From IMG/VR virus record IMGVR_UViG_3300020183_005383, positions 1 through 53,365 of that record: a stretch of 53,365 nt of DNA; one strand, written 5' to 3'. Of the stretch, positions 40,487 to 49,368 are shown one piece after another. The stretch's first letter is position 1, and the number at the start of each line of letters is the position of its first letter. The notes below the pieces were generated by a model that was given only the letters and a program-made list of their open reading frames with translations, was not told the DNA's origin and made no database searches. Position numbers and translations under genes: made by a program. The stretch comes from a virus.

Positions 40487-40975
40487 ATGGCTGATTTATT
40501 AATGAAAATGCCAATACCTTACGAGCCGAAACGTCAGAATCGATTTATTCTAAGATTTCCATCGAGCTTGGGTATTAATGAGTGGTTTGTAGAGTCAACT
40601 TCAAGACCGCACATCTCCATTACTGCAACTGAAATCCCTTTCTTGAATACATCTACGTATGTTGCAGGAAGATTTACTTGGCAAACTTTGAACGTAACAT
40701 TCAGAGACCCAATTGGACCATCTGCATCACAAGCTCTTATGGAGTGGGTTCGTTTACATGCTGAATCAGTGACAGGTCGTATGGGTTATGCAGCGGGTTA
40801 TAAAAAAGATATTGACCTCGAGATGTTGGACCCAACGGGAGTTGTTGTAGAAAAGTGGATTTTGTACGGAACGTTCTTGACTGATGTTAACTTTAACAAT
40901 TTAGGATACAACCAAGACCAACTTGCAACAATCACAGCGACACTCAGAATGGACAGATGTGTTCTTGTCTATTAA
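40487..40975 (+). CDS. gp19: Tail tube protein
   Basis: This 162-residue protein matches T4 gp19. It has PYEPKRQNRFILRFPSSLGI, then STSRPHISITATEIPFLNTS and WQTLNVTFRDPIGPSASQAL, and closes with DVNFNNLGYNQDQLATITAT. T4 gp19 is 163 residues, so the size is right. It polymerises to form the inner tube that carries DNA. It follows the HAD gene, and is followed by a TATTTATA box directly after its stop and a strong terminator. Confidence 0.95.
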   Translation: MADLLMKMPIPYEPKRQNRFILRFPSSLGINEWFVESTSRPHISITATEIPFLNTSTYVAGRFTWQTLNVTFRDPIGPSASQALMEWVRLHAESVTGRMGYAAGYKKDIDLEMLDPTGVVVEKWILYGTFLTDVNFNNLGYNQDQLATITATLRMDRCVLVY

Positions 40976-40978
40976 TAG

Positions 40979-40986
40979 TATTTATA
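40979..40986 (+). promoter_or_regulatory. TATTTAT box just after the tube gene
   Basis: GTATTTATA begins three bases after the tube stop codon, 60 bases before the next ATG, with a terminator-like hairpin in between. A promoter here would have to read through or be regulated by that hairpin. Confidence 0.45.
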
Positions 40987-41007
40987 AAAAAAAACAATTG
41001 ATTATAT

Positions 41008-41046
41008 TTAACCGTATAGGACTAAACTATACGGTTAATTTTTTTT
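41008..41046 (+). terminator. Terminator hairpin abutting the chaperone start codon
   Basis: TTAACCGTATAG, loop GACTAAA, CTATACGGTTAA forms a perfect 12-base stem followed by eight T. The T run ends directly at the ATG of the next gene at 41047, so the terminator doubles as the leader of that gene. Confidence 0.9.
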
Positions 41047-41790
41047 ATGCAAGACCAATCAAGAGAATACGGACAAAGAGAAATTACACTTCCACACGAC
41101 GTGGTACCCTTACCTTCAGGTGGATTGTTTTATAAGAATAAAAAGAAATCACTCAAAGTAGGATATTTGACCGCTCAAGATGAAAACATATTGATGGCGG
41201 GAGGCAACGACCTTACTATATCACTACTCAGAAATAAAATCTACGAACCAGACTTAAGAATCGAAGATTTACTACAAGGTGATGTAGAAGCCATTTTGGT
41301 ATTTTTGAGAAACACAGGGTTCGGACCTGAAATGTCATTATCCCTCAAAGACCCAAAAAATGGAAATCCCTTCAACACAACCGTTATGTTAGACCAACTT
41401 TCAACAATCGATGGTCAAAAACCAAACGAAGACGGAACATTTACGATACAACTTCCTAAAACAAACTCAACAGTAAAATTGAAACCCCTCACTTATGGTG
41501 AGATATTGGATATTGAAAAACAAGCAGAAACATACCCACAAGGAAGAGTCGCCCCGAAAATTACATGGACGTTGAATAAACAAATTGTTGAGGTCAACGG
41601 AACTACCGACAAAGGGGAAATTGCAAAGTTCATAGAATCTTTACCGATTATGGATTCTAAACATATCAGAAAGTTCTTGAATGAAAATGAACCGAGATTG
41701 GACATGGTCCGAGTTGTAATAGCCCCATCAGGAGAAAAACTAGCTGTCAATGTTGGTTTTGGGGTTGAATTTTTTCGCCCTTTCTTCTGA
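41047..41790 (+). CDS. Tail assembly chaperone / baseplate hub subunit (gp26-like)
   Basis: This 247-residue protein occupies the position between tube and tape measure where tail assembly chaperones are encoded. It starts MQDQSREYGQREITLPHDVV with the PLPSGGLFYKNKKKSLKV segment typical of T4-like gp26-type proteins, and has LMAGGNDLTISLLRNKIYEP and LPIMDSKHIRKFLNENEPRL further on. It ends at a TGA at 41788. A second open frame starts at 41750, in the +1 frame, and runs on another 139 bases, so part of the product may be extended by a frameshift. Such chaperones guide the tape measure during tail assembly. Confidence 0.65.
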   Translation: MQDQSREYGQREITLPHDVVPLPSGGLFYKNKKKSLKVGYLTAQDENILMAGGNDLTISLLRNKIYEPDLRIEDLLQGDVEAILVFLRNTGFGPEMSLSLKDPKNGNPFNTTVMLDQLSTIDGQKPNEDGTFTIQLPKTNSTVKLKPLTYGEILDIEKQAETYPQGRVAPKITWTLNKQIVEVNGTTDKGEIAKFIESLPIMDSKHIRKFLNENEPRLDMVRVVIAPSGEKLAVNVGFGVEFFRPFF

Positions 41791-41929
41791 GTATAGGAAA
41801 GGACAAATCAACGAATACTATTATCTTACAACACTGATGAATGTCAGTTACACAGATTTTGAAAAAATGCCAATTTTTATTCGAAAGTACATGTTGGATA
41901 AGTGGATTGAAGAACATAAGAAGGACTGA
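41750..41929 (+). CDS. Probable frameshift extension of the tail assembly chaperone (gp51-like)
   Basis: This +1 frame of 59 codons overlaps the end of the chaperone gene by 41 bases. It reads on as FALSSEYRKGQINEYYYL and MNVSYTDFEKMPIFIRKYM, a compact helical region like those of T4-like gp51/gp26 C-termini. A run TTT TTT CGC at 41770-41778 lets a Phe tRNA slip from UUU to UUC, with the uncommon codon CGC waiting. The extended protein would be about 293 residues. Independent initiation at the ATG at 41750 or at the internal ATG of MNVSYTDF is the alternative. Confidence 0.6.
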   Translation: MLVLGLNFFALSSEYRKGQINEYYYLTTLMNVSYTDFEKMPIFIRKYMLDKWIEEHKKD

Positions 41930-41946
41930 GAAAAATCAGTCCTTTT
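41921..41946 (+). terminator. Rho-independent terminator after the chaperone
   Basis: AAGGACTGA, a 6-base loop (GAAAAA), TCAGTCCTT and further T. The stem begins inside the last codons of the frameshift extension and includes its stop. A TATTTATA box follows immediately at 41948. Confidence 0.85.
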
Positions 41947-41947
41947 G

Positions 41948-41955
41948 TATTTATA
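41948..41955 (+). promoter_or_regulatory. TATTTAT box for the tape measure gene
   Basis: GTATTTATA lies 16 bases before the ATG at 41972, directly downstream of a terminator. Terminator followed by box is what a promoter of a new unit would look like. Confidence 0.55.
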
Positions 41956-41971
41956 TATTAAATAACCTTCT

Positions 41972-43936
41972 ATGTTTCAAATGAGTGGTGAAGACCCAAA
42001 TGTAAAATCTCTTAAGAGTATCACAGACGAGCTGACTGATTTAGGCAAAAACTTTGGTGCTAGATTGGGAGACACGATGACAAACCTCATCGTTAAAGGT
42101 TATGAAATCAATAAGATTTTCGGACAGACTGGGGAAAGGTTAGTTGAGATTCAACAAGCGGCCGCAGACGCAATACCATCCATAACAAGACTTGGTGGTA
42201 ATATTGATACCGTCGGTCAAACCATGTCCGAAGTTGCAAAGGAATCCCTCAGAAACACAATTGCGACCACAGACCAAATGGAGAAACTCTATGCTACCTT
42301 TAGGGTAACGGGAGTAGGTGTGGGAACATTGACCAAGAATTTTTTAGAAGCCGGATACGGATTGAACAAGGTTGGGGATGAGATGGAGAGCGTAGTCAAC
42401 TATGTTAGAAGTATCGGGGGAAATGTTGAACAAGTTACAAAATCTGTTGTGAGCAATCTCGACCATGTTAACAGATTTTCATTCGAAAAAGGTGTAGTTG
42501 GTTTTACCAAAATGGCGGCACAAGCTTCCATTTTGAGATTCGATATGCAAAACACTTTGGATTTTGCAGATAGGGTTATGAACCCCGAAGGTGCAATCGC
42601 CATGGCATCCGCATTTCAAAGACTCGGTGTTGCTGCAGGAAGTATAGGAGACCCATTCTCCATGTTGAACCAATCCATAACAGACCCATCAGGTCTTCAA
42701 GATAGTTTGATTAACATTGGTAAACAATTTGTTGAGTTCAACAAAGAAGCAGGTAAGTTCCAAATTAGTAGAGAGGGTGTCTTAAGATTACGAGAAGTAG
42801 AACAAGAGGCTGGATTGATGAGAGGAAGTTTATCTAAAGCAGGGATTGCTGCTGCAGAACTCGATGCAAGATTATCCCAAATAAGTCCTTCAATAAAGTT
42901 CAAAAATGAAGAAGATAAGATGTTGCTTGCTAACATCGGAAGAATGGGTGATGGTGGTCAATACGAGGTGCAGATTGAACCAGGTGGAGAATATGTGAAA
43001 TTTAATCAATTGGGTCAAAAACAAATAGATGAGCTTATAAAAAAACAAGCCGACGCTCCAAAAACTATGGAGGAAATCGCGAGAGCTCAGATGAGATTCG
43101 ACGAAACAATCTCCGCAGATGTAAAAGTAATTAAAAATACACTTCTTTATGGTGCCGCAAGTCAAACAGGTGTTTTAAGGGAAACGCAAAGGGTGGGTAA
43201 TGTTGCTAGAAATATGGGTGGAGAAATCTCTGGTATGGCTAGCACACAGGGCACCAGAAGAATGTTTGAAAAAGCGGGAGATGTTCTCTTACAACTCGGG
43301 AAAGATATTTTACAAGGTAAAGGTATGACAAACGCCGATAAGTATGCCAAGGCTTACGAAGGACTCGGCACGGAAGTAAAAGACTTTTTGAAGGAAGCAT
43401 TCGGAAAGGCGGTAGAAGCGGGGAAAAAAGAACTCAAGGCTGACGAACTTACCTTTATCAAAAAGTTCTTGGAAGAACAAGGATTTAACTACAACGATTC
43501 TTTAAAAACAATCAACGATAAATTAGAGCAAAACAAAACCCAAACCCAAACCCAACCAACAACAATACCCTACCAAATGCAACCAGCCAACACTCCAAAG
43601 CCTTTGGGGATTGATTTCAAACCAGATGAAAAAGTAAGAACAGATTATCAAAAACAGAATGTGCCTGAAAATTTTGTTCGAGGTGATAGAGAGATGGCAC
43701 AAGCCGTGACAAATGTCAACCAAGAGAACGGGAACATGACAATTACACAAAAAGTCTCAATCGACCCATGGACCATAACGGTGAACGCACCGGCAGGAGT
43801 TGACAAACAATATCTAAGTAATGTATTGAACTCTAACGAGTTTAAAGCAGGGTTCACAGAACAAATCATGAAATACATGAAAGTTGATAAAGCGAATCAG
43901 ACCATGCCTCCTTTCGCATATCAAAAAATGGTTTAA
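41972..43936 (+). CDS. Tail tape measure protein
   Basis: This 654-residue protein is predicted from position (tube, chaperone, then this gene) and from its long helical, Ala/Gln/Lys-rich composition. Segments such as NLIVKGYEINKIFGQTGERL and MEKLYATFRVTGVGVGTLTK are amphipathic helices, with a glycine-rich turn. The C-terminal end has an unstructured Gln/Pro/Thr stretch and then a beta-like ending (ITVNAPAGVDKQYLSNVLN). The protein sets tail length, and T4 gp29 (590 residues) has a similar size and place. A short inverted repeat spans its stop codon (43928-43946). Confidence 0.75.
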   Translation: MFQMSGEDPNVKSLKSITDELTDLGKNFGARLGDTMTNLIVKGYEINKIFGQTGERLVEIQQAAADAIPSITRLGGNIDTVGQTMSEVAKESLRNTIATTDQMEKLYATFRVTGVGVGTLTKNFLEAGYGLNKVGDEMESVVNYVRSIGGNVEQVTKSVVSNLDHVNRFSFEKGVVGFTKMAAQASILRFDMQNTLDFADRVMNPEGAIAMASAFQRLGVAAGSIGDPFSMLNQSITDPSGLQDSLINIGKQFVEFNKEAGKFQISREGVLRLREVEQEAGLMRGSLSKAGIAAAELDARLSQISPSIKFKNEEDKMLLANIGRMGDGGQYEVQIEPGGEYVKFNQLGQKQIDELIKKQADAPKTMEEIARAQMRFDETISADVKVIKNTLLYGAASQTGVLRETQRVGNVARNMGGEISGMASTQGTRRMFEKAGDVLLQLGKDILQGKGMTNADKYAKAYEGLGTEVKDFLKEAFGKAVEAGKKELKADELTFIKKFLEEQGFNYNDSLKTINDKLEQNKTQTQTQPTTIPYQMQPANTPKPLGIDFKPDEKVRTDYQKQNVPENFVRGDREMAQAVTNVNQENGNMTITQKVSIDPWTITVNAPAGVDKQYLSNVLNSNEFKAGFTEQIMKYMKVDKANQTMPPFAYQKMV

Positions 43937-43953
43937 AAAAAACCATAATTACC

Positions 43954-43961
43954 TATTTATA
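43954..43961 (+). promoter_or_regulatory. TATTTAT box for the 1688-residue baseplate gene
   Basis: TATTTATA lies 14 bases before the GTG start at 43976 and 17 bases after the tape measure stop. Confidence 0.5.
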
Positions 43962-43975
43962 AGAAATAATATTGA

Positions 43976-46900
43976 GTGGGAAGTCCTTTAGATTTTGTAA
44001 GTTCAGACGGTTTCAGAAAAAGGCTCATAACCAGAAACCTTACACCGTATGCTAAAGCACCAAGTAGACCGACGCTCCCCATAAATGTAGAATACGTTCA
44101 GTCAGATACCTCCGTACAAGATAGTCCCGACAAGTTAATTGACGAACCATCTTTTGCTAATCAACTTTATCCACTTAACCAGTACGGAAATGAAGGTGGA
44201 TATAAACAAGCACCTGACCCAAATGCACTACTTAACTCTAAATCAAATGAAGGGGAGTACGGAATACAAGATGCAAGGATAATTGACGAAGCTTTACCCG
44301 AATCACAAAAGTGGAAACCACTCAACACTTTTTCAGACGGTAATCAATTACAAATTGACGGAGCTGAGTTCATATCAAGTTTAAATCGACCAGCAGGATA
44401 CTCCAACAGATTCAATAACCAACCATATCCACAGTTCGTTTATTCAAGTTATGGTCCCGTTTCAATTCTATTATCTCCTGACCCACAGGGTAGTAACGGG
44501 CTATTGAGTAGGGACTCATTTATTGCTAAATTGGGTGCAGCGACTCTTAGAGATTTATTCCAAAAAAGAATCGCAACGCAGATTGTGAGAAAAACGGTTG
44601 GAAGAGTTAACGCGTTCAATGTAAGAGGAGGAACAGATGTTTTAAGTATTGTAACAGGAAGAGTTCCAATTATAGAACCAAATTACCAAATCACAATTCC
44701 TGCTAACCCGATAATTGCGGCGACAGATTTTGCTTTGAGACTTGCCGGAAGTACAATCCCTATATCACCAATTCCAGGAAACTACTTTGACCCTAACACA
44801 TCACTTATACAACCTACGACAATCCAACAAATGACTAACGCGTTTAGAAAGTCTGGTGTCGGTAAGTTTTTCAATAGATTGTTGGGTGGTGGGCAGACAG
44901 GTTCACAAATCATGTATAATAACATGGGTGGTGGACAAAAGTCACGTTTATTCAATAATATAAATTATAATAGATACAAACCTAGTCTGGACCGAACTTT
45001 GTTTGACAGAGTTGTAGGTGCATTAGTAGGTTCTACAACAAACAACGCAAACTATTATATAGGTAGTTTGAGCTCCGACCCCTCGAGAGTTTTTTCACCA
45101 GCAGGTGATATACCTGTTAATTCATATGGTATTGAACAACAGTCACCTGTATATGGTCCTTCAGAACTTGCTCAACTGTATGAGGGTCCAAGTAAAGAAG
45201 TAAGACTCGGTGCGAACGGTCCAATTTACTCTGATGGTGGTGGTATTGAAGGTGGTTTTACTTGGGTGTCAAAAAAATACAAAGGTAATGCAGGAAAAAC
45301 AGTCGGTATAAATGGTGAAATCGTTAACCAAGATGAAGATTTTAGACCATCCTCATACAACACCACAGAATCAACGAACCTTGAATATACCCAAGGGTCT
45401 ATATTAGATGACACGCAGAGAATTATTGATAGCCAACCACAGGGAGGTAAAAGACTTCAACATGTGGGTAACGCAATTGACCAAGTTTCAAAAGTATTCA
45501 ACGATGGTTATAAAGAACTTACCAAAGGTTCAAGAGTTTACAAATATGTTGGAGAAATAGGGCAAGAAGTAGGAACTGAATATTGTAGAGTTTTTGCTAA
45601 AGATATACCTTACTTACAGTATAATGATTTACAAAAGACAGATGGTGTAGTCACAGAGGGTAGAAGATTTTCTTATTCTGTTTTAGATAAAACTTATAAC
45701 CTTAACATTGCACCAAACAAGCAAGAGGGAGGACAAGATTCCTCAAATCTTATTAACGGACCTGGAGGTTCTAGCACTAACGCCGCGTATGCAAAGAAAT
45801 ATATGTTCTCACTCGAAAACCTTGCTTGGAGAACATCCTCAACAGCAGGATTTTCTGTAAATGATTTACCAATATGTGAAAGAGGGCCTAACGGTGGTAG
45901 GGTTATGTGGTTCCCTCCTTACGGTTTAAGTTTCAATGAGAGTTCTAGTACAAACTGGAAAACAAACGATTTCTTAGGAAGACCCGAACCAATATATACT
46001 TACAACAATACATCAAGGTCAGGACAGCTTCAGTGGAAGATAGTTGTGGACCACCCTTCGGTTCTGAATGTTATCGTTAATAAGGTATTAGCTAAAGAAA
46101 CAAACAAAAATAGAGTTGATAGTATTTTAGAATCATTTTTTGCTGGTTGTAGAAAATATGATTTATATGAACTAGCAAAAAAATACTACACAATAAATCC
46201 TAACGACCTCTATCAATTACAACAGGCAATCAGTTCAAAAGAGCTTACAAGAAACCAATTACAAGCCGTAATTGCAAATCAACAAACGGGGAATAATTCT
46301 CCAAATGGTGCGACAAATCCAACACAAGGAAACGCAAGTGCAAACCCATTTGAAAAATATTATAACAACGCCCTTTACTTCGAAAACGACTTTCCGAAAA
46401 AGACAGGACCTTTGGATTATAATGCTCTCTATAAACAATATATTTCTGATGCGAACATCACATCATACGAGAAAAAAAGTCCGAGTACCGCAGCGTCAAC
46501 AAAAAACTTTTTTGAAAAAGTAGTTAAACCAAATAAAGACAAGTTTGACGAAATGGCTAAAGAATTGATTAAAGAACTTAATCAGGCCGAGTCGGGCTCA
46601 GTTACCGTAGTGTTGAATGCGAGTGCTTCAGCCCCAGCAACAATTGCTTACAATAAGGAACTTTCTGTGAGAAGAGTTTCTTCGGCAAGAGAATTCTTCA
46701 ATGGATATACAGAATTAAAAAAATATATTAACGGTAGTGACCCAAAGAAACTTATTTTCCAACAAGACGGACAATTAGGTGAACAAGCACAAGTTAAACA
46801 ATATGATGAAAAGGGTAATGAGGTTGCAGGTAAAACGGTATCATGTACAGATTCCGACCCACAAGCGGTTGGAGGTGATGTTTCGGTTAAGGCGAATGAA

Positions 46901-49042
46901 GTATACACTACGAACGCTATGGCTTGTAGGAGGGCATTCATTCTTCGAGTCGAATATAAATTGAATCAACCCACTAATCCCCCACCACCAGGAAATAAAC
47001 AAAATCCGATAGGAAATGTTGTACCGTCAACAACTAGAACCCCACCACCTGAAGACCAATTGGTTCCAAGAGACAATATTACAAAAAGAATATTAAGAGC
47101 CCTTTTATCGGAGTGTGATTACTTTGAGACCATCAAGGAAGAGACTCCAATGGTGTATGACAATTTGAAAGACAAATTGAAGTTTTTTCAACCAGCGTTT
47201 CACTCAATTACACCAGAGGGTTTAAATTCACGATTGACATTCTTACAACAATGTATGAGACCTGGGCAAACGATACCAACCATTAAAGACTCGGGAGAAG
47301 GTTTTACTTCGTTGGAATATAATAATGCAACCAACACAGCCTTCGGTTCTCCACCTGTTTTAGTGTTGAGGGTAGGTGATTTTTATAACACGAAAATTCT
47401 TCCTGATAGTCTACAATTAAGTTATGAAAACTTAGATATAAATCCAGAAGGGATTGGTATTCAACCAATGATTGCGACTGTTACATTAAACTTCAAGTTT
47501 GTTGGAGGAAGCGGACTTAAAACCTCTATCGACAAACTACAAAACGCCTTGACCTTCAATTACTATGCAAATACTGAAATGTATGATGACAGAGCAGATG
47601 TTACTGATTCAAGTTATAAGGTTATAGATGCAGATTTCTTGAAGACGGGATTGGGTACCGCACCTCCATCAAATAATCAAGCAAATATAAACGGTAGAGA
47701 TAATGACAACACAATCGGTACAATTACCGGCATAGTACTTTCGGGAACCACAGGACAAACTGAAGATACGGGCACGATTCAGTATACAGACTTTATGACC
47801 AAAGCCTTGGAGACCACGCAAACGTATTTCCAAAATATTGTTAATAAAAATAAAGAGATTGTCAGACAATACAATAATGGAGTACGTCAACAATGGATGA
47901 CAGAACGAAACTATGTCAAAGGTAATTTGGTAACAAATACCGAAGATATACCTTTATTTGGTAAACCAAACAATGTCCAACAAAGGTTCGATGCGATTTT
48001 TGCTAAGTTTATAGAGGAAATAGATAATAATTCTGATGGGTTTTTACAATATATTAATGCCGGAAATAATAATTTTAGTCCGACATTCTTGTCAATAGTT
48101 AAGACTAATTACAAAAATTATGTTAATAACATCAAAGGTTCCTATCAGAATGCTATAACAGGAATAATTCAAAGCACGGTTCAACAAGAACAAGGTTTGA
48201 TTAATGTTTTTGCAAAAATGAACGTAATCACGTTCAACGCAGAATCACCGAAAAACACAGGTACAGATGGATTCCAATTTAATAAAGGTCCCGTTAAGAT
48301 TTATAATATCAGTGGTACCACAAAGGTGAGTTCCACACCTCTCGGAGCAACAGATACATTCACGGAATTGAAAAATGACATTAAAAAAATGGGAGATGAT
48401 ATGGTTGCTTTTAATACCGCAACTACTACGACCAGTAAGTTTGTATTCACAGGAGATAAAAAAAGTTACGAAGGAACTTTGGTATTTCCAATCTCACCTA
48501 ATGACGGAAAACAAAGTGGTGCGGATAAACTTACCGTAGATAACGTATTCTTTCCATTTTCTACCGATTCGAAGTTCACAAGTAACAATTTTAGAAGAGA
48601 ATATTTTGTCCTTGCTCAGACAATTATAGATGAAACAAAATATCAAGATTTCAAAAACAAACTTATAGGTCCACAATTTTTCCAAACTGCACAAGTCCCG
48701 GTTACAAGTCAAAGGGTATTTGAAAAGTTTTTCGATGAGTATTGGATTAAGACTTGTAGAAAACTATTCAAACAAGAGAACGACATAACTTTACAGTTTA
48801 TCGACAACTTAGAAAAAGGAAGATTGAAAAAATTTGTAATTTATACTCCGTTTACAAAAAAAACAAGAGAGTTAACATTTACCACGGCTAGTTCTGCGAG
48901 TGACTCAAACAAATCCGCACAAAAAACTTTAATTACTCAGTTGGGCTCGACAATCAACATAAACACCAGTACAAATACTTGGAATGATAAACCTAACGGA
49001 GGAGTGCCTCTTCAGTACGTATCCAAGTCTAAATTGAATTAA
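43976..49042 (+). CDS. Giant baseplate/tail-tube-cap protein (gp48-like) with OmpA-like insertion
   Basis: This 1688-residue protein starts at a GTG. A central region (about residues 600-740) has KKYMFSLENLAWRTSSTAGF, then RGPNGGRVMWFPPYGLSFNE and GQLQWKIVVDHPSVLNVIVN. These blocks are seen in gp48-like baseplate tube proteins that follow the tape measure in T4-like phages. Around residues 855-1000 an OmpA-like fold seems inserted, with VTVVLNASASAPATIAYNKE and then LSVRRVSSAREFF (the 'N..LS..R...v...f' motif) and ACRRAFILRVEYKL. A repeated gp48-like segment, LVLRVGDFYNTKILPDSLQL, occurs at about residue 1130. The OmpA-like region may bind peptidoglycan as the tail pierces the wall. The gp48 equivalence is partial. 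Confidence 0.65.
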   Translation: MGSPLDFVSSDGFRKRLITRNLTPYAKAPSRPTLPINVEYVQSDTSVQDSPDKLIDEPSFANQLYPLNQYGNEGGYKQAPDPNALLNSKSNEGEYGIQDARIIDEALPESQKWKPLNTFSDGNQLQIDGAEFISSLNRPAGYSNRFNNQPYPQFVYSSYGPVSILLSPDPQGSNGLLSRDSFIAKLGAATLRDLFQKRIATQIVRKTVGRVNAFNVRGGTDVLSIVTGRVPIIEPNYQITIPANPIIAATDFALRLAGSTIPISPIPGNYFDPNTSLIQPTTIQQMTNAFRKSGVGKFFNRLLGGGQTGSQIMYNNMGGGQKSRLFNNINYNRYKPSLDRTLFDRVVGALVGSTTNNANYYIGSLSSDPSRVFSPAGDIPVNSYGIEQQSPVYGPSELAQLYEGPSKEVRLGANGPIYSDGGGIEGGFTWVSKKYKGNAGKTVGINGEIVNQDEDFRPSSYNTTESTNLEYTQGSILDDTQRIIDSQPQGGKRLQHVGNAIDQVSKVFNDGYKELTKGSRVYKYVGEIGQEVGTEYCRVFAKDIPYLQYNDLQKTDGVVTEGRRFSYSVLDKTYNLNIAPNKQEGGQDSSNLINGPGGSSTNAAYAKKYMFSLENLAWRTSSTAGFSVNDLPICERGPNGGRVMWFPPYGLSFNESSSTNWKTNDFLGRPEPIYTYNNTSRSGQLQWKIVVDHPSVLNVIVNKVLAKETNKNRVDSILESFFAGCRKYDLYELAKKYYTINPNDLYQLQQAISSKELTRNQLQAVIANQQTGNNSPNGATNPTQGNASANPFEKYYNNALYFENDFPKKTGPLDYNALYKQYISDANITSYEKKSPSTAASTKNFFEKVVKPNKDKFDEMAKELIKELNQAESGSVTVVLNASASAPATIAYNKELSVRRVSSAREFFNGYTELKKYINGSDPKKLIFQQDGQLGEQAQVKQYDEKGNEVAGKTVSCTDSDPQAVGGDVSVKANEVYTTNAMACRRAFILRVEYKLNQPTNPPPPGNKQNPIGNVVPSTTRTPPPEDQLVPRDNITKRILRALLSECDYFETIKEETPMVYDNLKDKLKFFQPAFHSITPEGLNSRLTFLQQCMRPGQTIPTIKDSGEGFTSLEYNNATNTAFGSPPVLVLRVGDFYNTKILPDSLQLSYENLDINPEGIGIQPMIATVTLNFKFVGGSGLKTSIDKLQNALTFNYYANTEMYDDRADVTDSSYKVIDADFLKTGLGTAPPSNNQANINGRDNDNTIGTITGIVLSGTTGQTEDTGTIQYTDFMTKALETTQTYFQNIVNKNKEIVRQYNNGVRQQWMTERNYVKGNLVTNTEDIPLFGKPNNVQQRFDAIFAKFIEEIDNNSDGFLQYINAGNNNFSPTFLSIVKTNYKNYVNNIKGSYQNAITGIIQSTVQQEQGLINVFAKMNVITFNAESPKNTGTDGFQFNKGPVKIYNISGTTKVSSTPLGATDTFTELKNDIKKMGDDMVAFNTATTTTSKFVFTGDKKSYEGTLVFPISPNDGKQSGADKLTVDNVFFPFSTDSKFTSNNFRREYFVLAQTIIDETKYQDFKNKLIGPQFFQTAQVPVTSQRVFEKFFDEYWIKTCRKLFKQENDITLQFIDNLEKGRLKKFVIYTPFTKKTRELTFTTASSASDSNKSAQKTLITQLGSTININTSTNTWNDKPNGGVPLQYVSKSKLN

Positions 49043-49368
49043 TGCCAAACTTTCCTTATTATAACAGATATAGTGAGTTCCTTATAAATGGAGAACAAAC
49101 AGTTGTGCCTTTTGTAAACATACCGCCAAAAGTCACAGATAAATCTTATATCTATAAAGTTGGGAGAAGTAGATTAGACCGAGTTTCACAAGAGTTCTAT
49201 AGTTCTCCTGTTTACAATTGGCTAATTCTACAAGCAAATCCTCAATTCGGAGGATTAGAGAATAATATCTATGATGGTGCTATCTTGATTATTCCATTCC
49301 CCTTACTACCATCTTTACAAGATTATAAGGCGGCAATAGAGAATTATTTTTATTATTATGGCAGGTAA
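49042..49368 (+). CDS. Baseplate wedge LysM-like protein (gp53-like)
   Basis: This 108-residue protein starts MPNFPYYNRYSEFLINGEQT. Its core, YIYKVGRSRLDRVSQEFYSS followed by VYNWLILQANPQFGG and IYDGAILIIP, is a LysM-like fold: 'Y.v...dtLd.IA..fyg.p..w..I...N.i..p..i..G..L.IP'. This matches T4 gp53-type and tail X-type baseplate proteins. Its ATG overlaps the stop of the 1688-residue gene, and its end overlaps the next gene by 11 bases, so all three are one message. Confidence 0.65.
   Translation: MPNFPYYNRYSEFLINGEQTVVPFVNIPPKVTDKSYIYKVGRSRLDRVSQEFYSSPVYNWLILQANPQFGGLENNIYDGAILIIPFPLLPSLQDYKAAIENYFYYYGR

Noticed and set aside
41776-41846. -1 frameshift at the end of the chaperone
   Set aside because: The -1 frame closes after about 20 residues with no helical pattern, whereas the +1 frame gives the longer, family-like tail.
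42890-43165. Minus-strand frames under the tape measure gene, including Cys/Phe-rich ones
   Set aside because: Antisense shadows of a well-supported gene, with no promoter-like box or conserved motif.
43928-43946. Hairpin at the tape measure stop (ATGGTTT, AAACCAT)
   Set aside because: Weak A/T-rich stem with no T run after it, so not counted as a terminator.
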